NCBI RefSeq assembly: GCF_015555905.1
Contig: NZ_JADNLK010000003.1
Location: 62,001 to 126,000 of the forward strand
Origin: Clostridium sp. D43t1_170807_H7
Lineage (GTDB): Bacteria; Bacillota; Clostridia; Clostridiales; Clostridiaceae
Direction: 5' to 3'
Length of the DNA: 64,000 nt
This document shows, piece after piece, positions 18,985-29,083 of the stretch (the stretch's first letter is position 1; each line of letters starts with the position of its first letter). Under the pieces are notes generated by a model. That model saw nothing but the letters and a program-made list of their open reading frames with translations. It made no database searches and was not told where the DNA came from. Position numbers and translations under genes: made by a program.

Positions 18985-20175
18985 TCACTCAATATAACTA
19001 ATCAATTTATTAACATCATCTGTAGTATCTAAAATGATACCTTCTAAATTTTTTATAAATTTATCACTAATATCTCTATTATCAATGATATACTTTATAT
19101 TTCTATAAATATCATCTTCATTTTGATTGACTATAAATCCATTAATTTGATTTTCAATTTGTTCATATGCTCCAATAAAATTCGTAGTTACTATTGGTTT
19201 ACACAAACATTTTGCCTCTGCCAATGTTAAACAATATCCTTCATGTCTAGATGTTTGAACATAAATATCTGATTTTTTTATATATGGATAAGGATTAGGA
19301 TTCGCCCCTAATAATATGAAATTATCTTCCAAATTTTTTTCTTTTATTAACTTTTCATATTCGCTCCTAGCATTTCCTTCACCAACACAATACCATCTTA
19401 CTTTATATCCATCTTGTTTTAATTTTAATAAAGCATTTATAGCTAAATCTTGACCTTTTTCCTTTGATAATCTACCAACAGTTACAATTTTTATTCCATC
19501 AAAATTATCATCAAAGTCAATTTCTTCATTTGCCATATTATATACTAAATCCTTAGAAATTATATTTAACAATACTTCTGATTTACCAACTGTATTTGGT
19601 ATTATTTCATTTAACTTTTTATTGGCTTCATTTGAAACAACAAATATCTTGTTAAATTTTTCATATAATCTTTTATATAATTTTTCATTGATCTTATGCT
19701 TTGATATATCAAAATGAACCCATCCTATTTTTTTCTTTGTATTAACCTTATGTCCTATATATGCATCTATTATTTCAGTTGGCCCTGCATATGCAATAGC
19801 TGCATCATATACTTCTTCATTATAAGGAATACTTTTAAGTATATTTTTATAGTATATATATCTATCCCCTGTATTTTTAGATCTATAATATGAATAAACA
19901 AATGAAGGTATTTTAAATAGCTTACCTCTTGCTAAATATCTTCTTACTGTGCTTTGTGGAGATTCCATAATAATAGGTTTTATATCTTTAAACCATATTG
20001 CCTCCTCAACTTTTATATTACTTGGAATATAATCTAAAAAACCGCCTTTCTTTTCTAAAGTTAAAATTGTAATATCATACTTATCTTTTGGAATAACTGA
20101 TAATAATGAAAGTAATGACTTTTCAACTCCACCAATATTCATACTACTTATCATAAATAATATTTTTTTCTTCAC
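18985..20175 (-). CDS. GT4-family glycosyltransferase, 396-aa paralogue A
   Basis: 396 aa. N-terminal Rossmann domain starts ILFMISSMNIGGVEKSLLSL; the C-terminal domain has VGRLSKEKGQDLAINAL, LLGANPNPYPYIKKSDIYV and the retaining-enzyme motif SRHEGYCLTLAEA (E-x7-E). One of four genes in this locus that encode exactly 396 residues and share VGRL/VARL, NPYPY, DIYVQ and a C-terminal layout. It is most like the next gene (B), with the same QSSRHEGYC-type core and VTTNFxGAxEQI. Cytoplasmic, nucleotide-sugar dependent. Confidence 0.9.
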   Translation of the reverse strand: MKKKILFMISSMNIGGVEKSLLSLLSVIPKDKYDITILTLEKKGGFLDYIPSNIKVEEAIWFKDIKPIIMESPQSTVRRYLARGKLFKIPSFVYSYYRSKNTGDRYIYYKNILKSIPYNEEVYDAAIAYAGPTEIIDAYIGHKVNTKKKIGWVHFDISKHKINEKLYKRLYEKFNKIFVVSNEANKKLNEIIPNTVGKSEVLLNIISKDLVYNMANEEIDFDDNFDGIKIVTVGRLSKEKGQDLAINALLKLKQDGYKVRWYCVGEGNARSEYEKLIKEKNLEDNFILLGANPNPYPYIKKSDIYVQTSRHEGYCLTLAEAKCLCKPIVTTNFIGAYEQIENQINGFIVNQNEDDIYRNIKYIIDNRDISDKFIKNLEGIILDTTDDVNKLISYIE

Positions 20176-20196
20176 TTCTGTGTACTCCTTATAACT

Positions 20197-21387
20197 CTAA
20201 GAATTTAATACTTTATCTAATTTACTAATTTCATTAGTACTATCAACTATCTCTTTACTAAGATTAATTTTAATATTATTGTATAAATCTTTATCATCTA
20301 ATAATCTTTTTACTGATTTATATATTCCATCTTCACTAATATCACAAATTAAACCAGTTACTTCATTTTTTATTTGCTCATTAGCTCCAGTAAAATTAGT
20401 TGTAACTATAGGATTGTCAAAGCATCTTGCTTCTCCTAAAGTAATACAATATCCCTCGTGTCTTGATGGTTGTACATAGATATCACAATGTTTCATAAAT
20501 GGATATGGGTTTAGCCTCGAACCTAATAGGATATAGTCGTTTTCTATATTGAATTTCTTAGTTATTTGCTTATAATTATCCTTTCCAGGACCATCACCTA
20601 TACAATACCACTTAATGTTATAGCCCTCATTCTTTAATCTAGCTAAAGCATTAATAGTTAAATCTTGTCCTTTTTCTTTACTTAATCTTCCCACTGTAAG
20701 TATTCTTGTTCCATTAAACGAATCATCGAATCCTTTTTCATTTTTACTCATATTTTCAATTAAATTACATGATATTATATTAAAAAATGCTTCAACCTTA
20801 TTGCTTAAAGCAGGTATTAATTTTATTAATTTTTCTTTCCCTTCTTCTGAAACTACAAAAATCTTATCAAATTTCTTATAATTTTTTTCTGCAAACTTTT
20901 TGTTGAATCCTATCTTAGTTATATCAAAATGTATCCACTGAACTTTTTTCTTTGATTTAATCTTGTTTAAAACAAAATATGTTATAAAATCCATAGGTCC
21001 TGCATAGGCTACTGCTAAATCATAATTTTCTTCTAAATTCTTTATATTTCTTAATATATATTTATAATAATATGACATATTATTAGCTATTTTAGAAATA
21101 CTATAATTTAATAAAGTTATTATTCCTGTTAAATACTTCTTATTTTTTATTAATTTCTTAGCTAATAACCTAGGAGGTTCATTAATAAAAGGTTTGATTA
21201 TTTTATATTCATCAACATATTTTAACTTAACATAACTAGGTATCTCATTTAGAAATCCACCATACTCCTCTAACATAAGTAAAGTAATATCATATTTACT
21301 ACTATCCATTTCCTTTAGCATAGTTAATAATGCCTTCTCAGTACCTCCAATATTCATATTAATACACATAAATAATATTTTCTTCAT
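20197..21387 (-). CDS. GT4-family glycosyltransferase, 396-aa paralogue B
   Basis: 396 aa. Opens ILFMCINMNIGGTEKALLTM; C-terminal half VGRLSKEKGQDLTINAL, LLGSRLNPYPFMKHCDIYV and SRHEGYCITLGEA with E-x7-E. It is near-identical in layout to paralogue A (21 nt away) and probably arose from it by tandem duplication. The N-terminal acceptor-binding halves differ more than the C-terminal donor halves, which suggests the same or similar sugar donor but different acceptors. Confidence 0.9.
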   Translation of the reverse strand: MKKILFMCINMNIGGTEKALLTMLKEMDSSKYDITLLMLEEYGGFLNEIPSYVKLKYVDEYKIIKPFINEPPRLLAKKLIKNKKYLTGIITLLNYSISKIANNMSYYYKYILRNIKNLEENYDLAVAYAGPMDFITYFVLNKIKSKKKVQWIHFDITKIGFNKKFAEKNYKKFDKIFVVSEEGKEKLIKLIPALSNKVEAFFNIISCNLIENMSKNEKGFDDSFNGTRILTVGRLSKEKGQDLTINALARLKNEGYNIKWYCIGDGPGKDNYKQITKKFNIENDYILLGSRLNPYPFMKHCDIYVQPSRHEGYCITLGEARCFDNPIVTTNFTGANEQIKNEVTGLICDISEDGIYKSVKRLLDDKDLYNNIKINLSKEIVDSTNEISKLDKVLNS

Positions 21388-21396
21388 GAATACTCC

Positions 21397-22587
21397 CTAT
21401 CCTATTAACGCATAAAATTTATTTAATTCTTCAGTATTGCCTTTTTTCTCTGTTTTTAAATATTCCACTATACTATTATTAAGTTCTTTATCATTAATTA
21501 ATTCTAAAATTCCATCAGTAACTCCACGTGCATCCATATCTACAACCAACCCATTTTTTCTATCTATCATTTGATTGTATACAGCATCAAATCTTGTAGT
21601 TACTATTGGCTTATTTAACATTCTTGCCTCAGCAATTGCTAATCCGAACCCCTCAAATTTTGAAGTCTGTACATAAATATCACAACTCTTTATATATGGA
21701 TATGGATTAGACTTAACTCCTAATAATTTAAAATTATCCCTTAAATTATTCTTCTTAATATATTCTTCTATTTCTTCTTTCAATGGTCCTATACCTAATG
21801 AATACCATCTGAAATTTATCCCTTTTTCTTTTAGCATCTTGCAAGATTCCAATGCTATATCATATCCCTTTTGATTTTCTAATCTTCCTACTGTAAGTAT
21901 TCTTAAACCTTTAAAATTATCATCATAACTTTGTCCACTATCAGCCATCTTAGAAATAAAGTTCCAATCATTTATATCATAAATTATTTTTACTTTATCT
22001 ATATACTTAGGGAAAGTTTCTAAAAATACATCCTTCGCTGAATCAGAAACAGCAATAATATTATCATACTTATCATAATATTGTTCTTGGAATAACTTAT
22101 CTTCATTTTTTAATCTATAACTTACATTAACCCAGGCATATTTTTTCTTTGCTTTTATTTTATCTGCAACATAAAAAGTTGGTATTCCTTGAGCATAACT
22201 AATAGCAACATCATATTCTTTGTTGCTATTTTCCAGAACATTAGATACACTCTGCCAAAAAATCCTTGCCTTTTGTGAATTTGTATAATTTTCTTTTCTT
22301 AATTTAATTGAAAATCTAAGCCTTGATTTCAACATTTTAAAATCAAAATTTTTTAACGATTGAATCATTGCTGATTTAATACTTAAAGTTGTAAACTCAG
22401 TATATTTTAATGGTTTTAACAAATTAACTTCCTTAGGTATAAGTTCTTCTAATGCACCACCATAACCAAATAACTGCAAGTCTACATTATACTTTGAATA
22501 ATCTATTAATGATAACAATGTTATTAAACTCTTTTCCGCCCCAGCACAATGTAAAGAATCTATAACAAATAATATATTATTGCTCAT
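21397..22587 (-). CDS. GT4-family glycosyltransferase, 396-aa paralogue C
   Basis: 396 aa. Opens ILFVIDSLHCAGAEKSLITL; C-terminal VGRLENQKGYDIALESCKML, LLGVKSNPYPYIKSCDIYV and SKFEGFGLAIAEARML (E-x7-E). It is more diverged from A and B, with its own linker region (about 100-130), yet of the same length. It lies 9 nt before paralogue B, so the three are read as one block. Confidence 0.9.
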   Translation of the reverse strand: MSNNILFVIDSLHCAGAEKSLITLLSLIDYSKYNVDLQLFGYGGALEELIPKEVNLLKPLKYTEFTTLSIKSAMIQSLKNFDFKMLKSRLRFSIKLRKENYTNSQKARIFWQSVSNVLENSNKEYDVAISYAQGIPTFYVADKIKAKKKYAWVNVSYRLKNEDKLFQEQYYDKYDNIIAVSDSAKDVFLETFPKYIDKVKIIYDINDWNFISKMADSGQSYDDNFKGLRILTVGRLENQKGYDIALESCKMLKEKGINFRWYSLGIGPLKEEIEEYIKKNNLRDNFKLLGVKSNPYPYIKSCDIYVQTSKFEGFGLAIAEARMLNKPIVTTRFDAVYNQMIDRKNGLVVDMDARGVTDGILELINDKELNNSIVEYLKTEKKGNTEELNKFYALIG

Positions 22588-22624
22588 ATCTCTTCTCCTA
22601 TTTATAAATTTATTGATATTTCAA

Positions 22625-23722
22625 CTATGTTTGAATAAATTTAGTTAATTTTTCAAACTGATTATTAGCTCTTATACATATATCTTTAATATCTTTTACA
22701 TTATTAAATGCATTAATAATTACATTGTAATCATACATTTTTTCTAATTTGTCCATGTTGATAATTAAACTATTTAACCCTATATCATTAAGCATATTAG
22801 TGGTCTTACTACTATATATCACTGGTAATATAGGTACATTTACTAACTGAGCTATAATATTTGCATGAAACCGTGCCGCTAAAAAAAGTTTAAATTCTGA
22901 GATTATATTAATTGCCTCTTCTAAGTTACCTTTATACTCATAAACTTCAACCTTATCTTTTATATTATTTTCTAATTTTGACATTATTAGATTGATACAC
23001 TTTAAGTCCCCTTCTCTTTCACAAAAAGACATTAAGCAACATCTATACCCCTTAGATACAAATAATTCAATTGATTTAATAGTGCTATTGATATATTCCT
23101 CTTCATATTGTGCTAATCCCTCTTTATGATTAACATCTATTATAGAAAAACCTATAGTATTCTTTTTCTCATTCTTCTTAAACTTATCTAAATTCAATTG
23201 AAATACTATATCTGGTTCATACCTTACATTTTTCATGTCTTTAAATAAATTATATGAATATTTATCCCTAAAGCATACATCTTCACATTGTGAGAAAAAC
23301 TCCCTATAATCTTTTAAAAAACTTTCTCTTTTATATGGTCCAAAATTAGAACCTAATACAAAAACTGGCTTATCTCTTTTTTTAAATTCATTTAACATAC
23401 TAATTCTATTGTTATAAAGATCTTCATGATAATTTTCATCTCTAAAAATAGATCCGCCAATGAATATCATTGCATCATGATTTTCTGCTATATGCTTATA
23501 ATTTGTTAAGGTATCTTTTACTTTTAAATTTTGTAAAAATTTATCTATATATGTATACTTCCTCCTTTTTAAATTTCCATATTTTTTAATAAAATTATCA
23601 TAATCACTACCTACATAATTAACAGTAAATTCTACGTTTTCATACTTTTTAGATAAAATATCTAAAAATAAATCATCACCTAAGTTATAAGCTAAATAAA
23701 TATCAACAAAAATTCTCTTCAT
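22625..23722 (-). CDS. Polysaccharide pyruvyl transferase family protein
   Basis: 365 aa. Starts RIFVDIYLAYNLGDDLFLDI, the glycine-rich opening of the CsaB/PS_pyruv_trans family (PF04230). It also has FVLGSNFGPYKRE, CFRDKYSYNLFKD and, in the C-terminal half, FLAARFHANIIAQLVNVPI, the conserved (S/A)-R-(L/F)-H motif. Family members transfer a pyruvate ketal from PEP to a sugar of the cell-wall or exopolysaccharide, giving it negative charge. It sits among glycosyltransferases, which fits. Some relatives are glycosyltransferases, so the exact reaction is open. Confidence 0.85.
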   Translation of the reverse strand: MKRIFVDIYLAYNLGDDLFLDILSKKYENVEFTVNYVGSDYDNFIKKYGNLKRRKYTYIDKFLQNLKVKDTLTNYKHIAENHDAMIFIGGSIFRDENYHEDLYNNRISMLNEFKKRDKPVFVLGSNFGPYKRESFLKDYREFFSQCEDVCFRDKYSYNLFKDMKNVRYEPDIVFQLNLDKFKKNEKKNTIGFSIIDVNHKEGLAQYEEEYINSTIKSIELFVSKGYRCCLMSFCEREGDLKCINLIMSKLENNIKDKVEVYEYKGNLEEAINIISEFKLFLAARFHANIIAQLVNVPILPVIYSSKTTNMLNDIGLNSLIINMDKLEKMYDYNVIINAFNNVKDIKDICIRANNQFEKLTKFIQT

Positions 23723-23790
23723 ATTCTATCCCCTGTTACCAATTTCTAAATACGGTAGCTGATAAAATTACTTATCAACTAATATATTTA

Positions 23791-24819
23791 CTATCTTCTT
23801 AAAAATTTATCTTTAAACTTTTTTAATTTTATTATTGCTATGTTCAAATAAAGTAATTCAATATATCTATTAGTATTTATAAATTTATTTATAATTTTAT
23901 CTAAATTACTTCTATTTATAAAAAAGCTTTTATATTCATTTATAAAATCATTTTCTAAAATGGACTTTAAATTATTAATAAACTCATCTTTATTTTTTGA
24001 ACTTAAGTAATTATTACTTTCATTTAACAATATTTTATTAACTAATACCTGTACTTTTAAAATACTAATATTATTTATTTCGATACTATCAACTTTTAAA
24101 AAATTCAGTAATTCTTTAATTTTATTTACTAATAAAATGTAATTATCTAAGTAATTTGCATCTATATTTGAGCTTATACTATTATCATTTAACCTATTGT
24201 AGTAATATAAATTCTCATCAATCGCTCCAAACTTATTACTATATTTGCAATATTCTAAGATAAATATTAAATCTTCACTCATAAATATTTTTGGATCCAT
24301 TCTTATATTATTATCGAATATAATATTCCTTTTAAAAATCTTAGACCACAAAACTCCCCCAACCCCATTACAAACACAACTTAGAAACTCATTTTTATTT
24401 AATTCACCTTTACCATTCCAAAAGTCATTTAATTCAACTACTCCGTATTTACTTTCATCAATATATCCACAGCAAGCTATATCATAATTATCGCTTTCTA
24501 TCTTTCTTACCAGACTCTCTACATATAAATAACTTACAATATCATCGGAATCTATAAACATTAAATACTGACCACTAGACTTTTCAATACCTTTATTACG
24601 TGCCATAGAAGGACCTGAATTATTTTGAGTAACATATTTTATTCTGTCATCATTTAAAATATATCCTTTTATAACTTGCTCTGTCTTATCTATTGAACCA
24701 TCATTTATAATTATTATCTCTATATTTTTATAAGATTGAATTAATATACTTTCTATACATTTTCCTATATATGCCTCACAGTTATATGCAGGAATTATAA
24801 TACTTACTAGTGGCTTCAT
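23791..24819 (-). CDS. GT2-family glycosyltransferase
   Basis: 342 aa from the ATG at 24819. The sequence ATGGAGGCAAAAATG shows that an ATG four codons earlier is part of the RBS (GGAGG). GT-A motifs: LVSIIIPAYNCEAYIGKCIE, INDGSIDKTE, VTQNNSGPSMARN, FIDSDD and, later, MSEDLIFILEY. The C-terminal ~100 residues are Lys/Asn-rich and helical, ending in a basic tail that may touch the membrane. It lies between the pyruvyl transferase gene and GT4 paralogue D. Confidence 0.88.
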   Translation of the reverse strand: MKPLVSIIIPAYNCEAYIGKCIESILIQSYKNIEIIIINDGSIDKTEQVIKGYILNDDRIKYVTQNNSGPSMARNKGIEKSSGQYLMFIDSDDIVSYLYVESLVRKIESDNYDIACCGYIDESKYGVVELNDFWNGKGELNKNEFLSCVCNGVGGVLWSKIFKRNIIFDNNIRMDPKIFMSEDLIFILEYCKYSNKFGAIDENLYYYNRLNDNSISSNIDANYLDNYILLVNKIKELLNFLKVDSIEINNISILKVQVLVNKILLNESNNYLSSKNKDEFINNLKSILENDFINEYKSFFINRSNLDKIINKFINTNRYIELLYLNIAIIKLKKFKDKFLRR

Positions 24820-24837
24820 TTTTGCCTCCATACTTAA

Positions 24838-26028
24838 TCAAATTAACTCATATAATTTTTCTAATTCATAACTATTACTATACTCTATTTGCTTACAATT
24901 ACTAGATAGCTTATCTCTTAATTCTTTATTTCTATACAACTTTTCTATTCCATCTGCAATTCCTTCAACTGATAATTCACATATATATCCATCAATATTA
25001 TCTCTTACTTGACTTTTAGACGTTGCATAATTAGTTATTAACACTGGTTTACCAAGAATCTGAGCTTCCACAACAGTAACAGCCTTCCCTTCATATCTAG
25101 AAGGCTGCACATATAAGTCACAGGACTTCATATATGGATATGGGTTTGTCTTTTTTCCTAATAATATAAAACTATTTTCTAACTTATTTTCTTTAATAAG
25201 TTCGCTTATTATAACTTCATCTCCGCCATATCCGACTACATACCACTTAATATTAGTTAATCCTCTGTTATGTAGTACCCTTAATGCTCTAACAGCATTA
25301 TCTATTCCTTTTGCATGTGAAAGCCTTGCAACTGAAACTAATTTAAAACTATTATCATACTTTATATTTTCTTCAATATCTTCTTCTGCCATTTTTTTTA
25401 TAAAATCAGGAGAAGTTATATTTTCCATTACCTTAACCTTCTCTTTTAAGCTTGGATACTTTTTAAGAAAAGCATTCTTACATTCTTCTGATACAGCTAT
25501 AATATAATTAAATTTATTCCACATCTTTAAATCCATATCTATATCAGTTTCTATAGTAGAGTAATCAGTATGAATCCAGGCAATTTTTATTTTTGATTTA
25601 ACCTTCTCAGCTATAAAATAATGGGGCCAAAGATAGCTTATTGCTATATCATACCTCTTATCAATCTTAGGTAAAAAAGGTAGTGCATATTTCCACATAA
25701 GTTGCATTTGATAAATCCCATATTCACTTAAGTTTTTTCTTTTACCTCTTACATTTGCTATAAATCTTGATAAAATTCTTATTATTCCTAAAACAATGTT
25801 ACCTTCTTTTATCGTATCTTCTATTGACTTTCTAAAAGTTGTATATTGTCTAACTTCCTTTATTAAATTTACTTTATCTGTTAAAAGTGACATAAAATCT
25901 CCAGTATGACTATATAACATTAAATCAACTTTATTATTTTCATAATCAAAGTTATTTAACATACTTATAAGACTCCTTTCAACTCCACCAACTTCCATAT
26001 CAAAAGACGATATTAATATATTTCTCAT
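24838..26028 (-). CDS. GT4-family glycosyltransferase, 396-aa paralogue D
   Basis: 396 aa. Opens ILISSFDMEVGGVERSLISM; C-terminal VARLSHAKGIDNAVRALRVL, LLGKKTNPYPYMKSCDLYV and SRYEGKAVTVVEAQIL with E-x7-E. It is separated from A-C by the pyruvyl transferase and a GT2 gene but has the same length and motif spacing. It keeps EEDIEENI after the catalytic domain linker where the others differ. Likely an older copy of the same family. Confidence 0.9.
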   Translation of the reverse strand: MRNILISSFDMEVGGVERSLISMLNNFDYENNKVDLMLYSHTGDFMSLLTDKVNLIKEVRQYTTFRKSIEDTIKEGNIVLGIIRILSRFIANVRGKRKNLSEYGIYQMQLMWKYALPFLPKIDKRYDIAISYLWPHYFIAEKVKSKIKIAWIHTDYSTIETDIDMDLKMWNKFNYIIAVSEECKNAFLKKYPSLKEKVKVMENITSPDFIKKMAEEDIEENIKYDNSFKLVSVARLSHAKGIDNAVRALRVLHNRGLTNIKWYVVGYGGDEVIISELIKENKLENSFILLGKKTNPYPYMKSCDLYVQPSRYEGKAVTVVEAQILGKPVLITNYATSKSQVRDNIDGYICELSVEGIADGIEKLYRNKELRDKLSSNCKQIEYSNSYELEKLYELI

Positions 26029-26039
26029 AAACTTCTCTC

Positions 26040-27164
26040 CTAGTTCATATCTATTTTATAAGCCTTTAATAGATTATTTACTATGCTATCTAAATCTAGT
26101 CCTTTATATTTAAAAGCTAACTCTATAGTTTGTTTATTCTTATTTTTTTTTCCTATGAGCTTTAATGCTTCATTTTTCCAAACTTTTGCTCCCATATCTA
26201 AATTAATTTGCTTTAATAAGCCTACATTTAAATCAGCTTCTGGTTGTATTGCCTCTGAAACTAAACAAGGTAATCCGGCAGATTGAGCTTCTAGCATTAC
26301 TAGACCTAATCCCTCATATGTAGATGGAAATATAAATAAATCACAATTATTTAATATTACATCTATATCATTTCTTAAATATAAAAGTTTAATATTTTCT
26401 TCTAACCCTAACTTTTTAATTTGATTTTCTATATCTTCCCTTAAAGGTCCATCTCCAACTAATACAGCTTTAATGCTCCTATTCTCCTTAATCATTTCAT
26501 TTAATACTTTTATTAAAAATTTATGATTTTTAGCTTCTACAAACCTTCCAATATGTCCAACTATAATATCCTCTTTATTAAATCCTAACTCTTCTTTTAT
26601 ACTATTAGTATCATTACATCTGAGTATACTTTTATAATTAACATAGTTAGGTAACACCTTATATTTTTTGTTATTTGTTATCCCTTCGCCAAATAAATAT
26701 CTTCCAGCACTATCACTACATGCCATAAAGTCAGTTGAAAATCTATTTATTAAACTTCTCATTATAAAAAAGTATATTTTTTTCACTCTACTTGTACCCA
26801 AATCTAAATTTGTATGTGCATGAGATATTATTATTTTTGCCCCGCCTAACTTAGCCGCTAAAACTGCACTTCCACAATTAAATAATGTATGAGTATGAAC
26901 AACCTCATACTGTTCATTCTTTATTAAGTTATATAAATTTTTAATAGCTTTTATTTGTCCAACTTTACTTGGTGAATCTAACTTTATTATCTTTCCACCT
27001 AATTTTTTTATTTCCTCATCATAATAAGCTTCCTCATTATAGTAAGATATAAAATCAAACTGAACTTTCTTATTAACTTCCCTATATAAATTCATAAGCA
27101 TAGTTTCAGTACCACCTACATTCATTCCACCTACTACATGTAATACTTTCAATTTTTTATTCAT
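26040..27164 (-). CDS. GT4-family glycosyltransferase (EpsF-like)
   Basis: 374 aa. Starts LKVLHVVGGMNVGGTETMLM, the opening typical of EpsF/CapM-like enzymes. It continues with EVVHTHTLFNCGSAVLAAKL, IISHAHTN, VGHIGRFVEAKNHKFLIKVL and FPSTYEGLGLVMLEAQSAG (E-x7-E). It is not one of the 396-aa paralogues. Start 17 nt downstream of the EpsG-like gene's stop; part of the polysaccharide run. Confidence 0.88.
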   Translation of the reverse strand: MNKKLKVLHVVGGMNVGGTETMLMNLYREVNKKVQFDFISYYNEEAYYDEEIKKLGGKIIKLDSPSKVGQIKAIKNLYNLIKNEQYEVVHTHTLFNCGSAVLAAKLGGAKIIISHAHTNLDLGTSRVKKIYFFIMRSLINRFSTDFMACSDSAGRYLFGEGITNNKKYKVLPNYVNYKSILRCNDTNSIKEELGFNKEDIIVGHIGRFVEAKNHKFLIKVLNEMIKENRSIKAVLVGDGPLREDIENQIKKLGLEENIKLLYLRNDIDVILNNCDLFIFPSTYEGLGLVMLEAQSAGLPCLVSEAIQPEADLNVGLLKQINLDMGAKVWKNEALKLIGKKNKNKQTIELAFKYKGLDLDSIVNNLLKAYKIDMN

Positions 27165-27180
27165 ATTTACTCCTTAAATA

Positions 27181-28242
27181 CTAATAAAATAATAAATCCT
27201 TTAAACTATAATCACTATAATAATTTATATATCCAACTTTTATTTCTAAAATAAAAAAAAGAAAATAAAATACCATTACCCCCCAATATAATATTCTTCT
27301 TTCCTTACTTGAAAAACACTTCTTAATAAGAAATGGTAAGGATACTACAACATATAATTGAGTATATATTGTAAATCTTGCAAATATCCAATTAAAATAT
27401 GAAAATGCCATTATAATAAAATTAATTAATGTCATATTTATAAAAACATCACTATATTTCCATTTATAAAGATTTTCCCTACCTAAATATGATAATAAAA
27501 CTGGAATAAAATAAATAATAATCCTAAAAACATTTGCTCCACCTTCATTAGAATCTGCATAACCTGCATATTTAGAGTCTCCCATTACTGAAAATATAAT
27601 TTTCATTACAGGCTCATAAAAAAACATTGTTATAATGAATATACCTATAGTTATCCATATTTCCTTTGACCAAGCCTTTTTAGTTACTACAAAATAAAGT
27701 GGAATCATAATAAATGTTGATTCATGAAATAAAAGTAAAAATACCATTAATGAGCAATAGAGAATAGTCTTTTTCTTAATTAATAAAGGCGTTGCAGAAA
27801 ATATAAGCGCAGCTGCTAAAGATTGTCTAAGCCCATTCATAGTAACCATATAATAAGTTGTTACATATAAAAAAACACTTAACTCAAACCAATCTTTACT
27901 GTATTTTCTTATTATCCACACATTTAATACATTTATAATTATTGATGTAACCATAATCATTAATTGTGGATTTGGAGAAATGCTGTGTAAAATCTTTAAT
28001 AAAAGACAAAACGCTGGTTCATATCCTCCATCCATAAAATTATATTCCGGTCCAATCATATTATATGAGTGTATATAATATACCGTGTCTCCTATTCCAT
28101 TTCTTAGCCCAGAAACTAACACTAATACAACCATTACTACAGCTGTAAATATAATATTTGCCTCTTTTTTATTATTTAAATGAGTAATTGCTAAACAACT
28201 AAATAAAAACGTGATTATAGTAGTAAAAATAAACATATCCAT
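27181..28242 (-). CDS. EpsG-family polysaccharide polymerase (Wzy-like)
   Basis: 353 aa with about ten membrane segments. The conserved EpsG features are there: a loop with SGLRNGIGDTVYYIHSYN (Arg-Asn, Gly-x-D and a Tyr), then GYEPAFCLLLKIL, and MNGLRQSLAAALIFSA in the middle. In the Wzx/Wzy pathway this protein joins flipped repeat units on the outer face. It is the only polymerase candidate in the locus. It lies between a GT2 and an EpsF-like gene, as epsG does in several Firmicute eps operons. Confidence 0.88.
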   Translation of the reverse strand: MDMFIFTTIITFLFSCLAITHLNNKKEANIIFTAVVMVVLVLVSGLRNGIGDTVYYIHSYNMIGPEYNFMDGGYEPAFCLLLKILHSISPNPQLMIMVTSIIINVLNVWIIRKYSKDWFELSVFLYVTTYYMVTMNGLRQSLAAALIFSATPLLIKKKTILYCSLMVFLLLFHESTFIMIPLYFVVTKKAWSKEIWITIGIFIITMFFYEPVMKIIFSVMGDSKYAGYADSNEGGANVFRIIIYFIPVLLSYLGRENLYKWKYSDVFINMTLINFIIMAFSYFNWIFARFTIYTQLYVVVSLPFLIKKCFSSKERRILYWGVMVFYFLFFILEIKVGYINYYSDYSLKDLLFY

Positions 28243-28253
28243 ATTTTAATGTC

Positions 28254-29069
28254 CTATTTCACATTATGTTTTTTATTATGATAGATTTTAAGAATACAAT
28301 TTGGTATCAATATTGTTATCAATGGTTTAATTAAATATCCATAATATTTAATTGGTATTTTTACTCTTCTGTATCCTATTATACTTGTTAGAAATATATT
28401 AATATAATTTTTCATAGTCCTTCTTTTATAAGAGCTATCATCATCTCTAACCATATACAAAGCTTCTTTTAAGTTATATCCTTTGAATTCATTTTCAAAA
28501 AATCTAAACCATAAATCTATATCCTCACATCTTTTAGTATATCCTTTAACATTGTAACCATTTAACTTATCATATACACTTTTTTTTGTTAATATTGTAG
28601 CATGACAAAAAGCAGTTCCATTTATCATAATTAGTTTTGTAGGTTCTTCTACAGTTATTCCTCTAACGCCTTTTATTCCATTTTTATCAAAAGATATCAT
28701 TTGCGTAGATACTAGATCATAAGTTGAATTTTTCTCCAAAAACTCAACTTGTTTCTCTAATCTATCTTGTATAGATATATCATCTCCATCTTGTCTAGCT
28801 ATATATTTTCCTGTGGCTATCTTTAGACAATTATTTAAGGTAGGTGCTAAGGTAATATTTTTTTCATTTTTAATAAGTTTAATTTTTTGTGGATATTGCT
28901 TTCTATATTCATTTGCTATTGCATAGGTATTATCACTCGAGCAATCATCACACATTATAAGCTCCCAATTTTTATATGTTTGATTAATTATAGATTCTAT
29001 ACTTTCTCTTATTGTATTTTCACAATTATAGATCCCCATAATTATTGATACCTTAGGATTATTATTCAT
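28254..29069 (-). CDS. GT2-family glycosyltransferase
   Basis: 271 aa from the ATG at 29069, with AGAGGA just upstream; a TTG seven codons earlier overlaps the previous gene and is less likely. GT-A motifs: VSIIMGIYNCENTIRESIES, CDDCSSDNTY, IARQDGDD, TAFCHATILTKK and RCEDIDLWFRFFE, the last typical of the rhamnosyl/galactosyl-like GT2 group. The C-terminus is basic with a hydrophobic stretch (LIKPLITILIPNCIL) that may sit on the membrane. Confidence 0.88.
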   Translation of the reverse strand: MNNNPKVSIIMGIYNCENTIRESIESIINQTYKNWELIMCDDCSSDNTYAIANEYRKQYPQKIKLIKNEKNITLAPTLNNCLKIATGKYIARQDGDDISIQDRLEKQVEFLEKNSTYDLVSTQMISFDKNGIKGVRGITVEEPTKLIMINGTAFCHATILTKKSVYDKLNGYNVKGYTKRCEDIDLWFRFFENEFKGYNLKEALYMVRDDDSSYKRRTMKNYINIFLTSIIGYRRVKIPIKYYGYLIKPLITILIPNCILKIYHNKKHNVK

Positions 29070-29083
29070 TAGGTTTCCTCTTT

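Noticed and set aside
18985-26028. CRISPR-like or tandem nucleotide repeat
   Set aside because: The repetition is at gene-family level (GT4 paralogues), not short direct repeats; no CRISPR array exists in the window.
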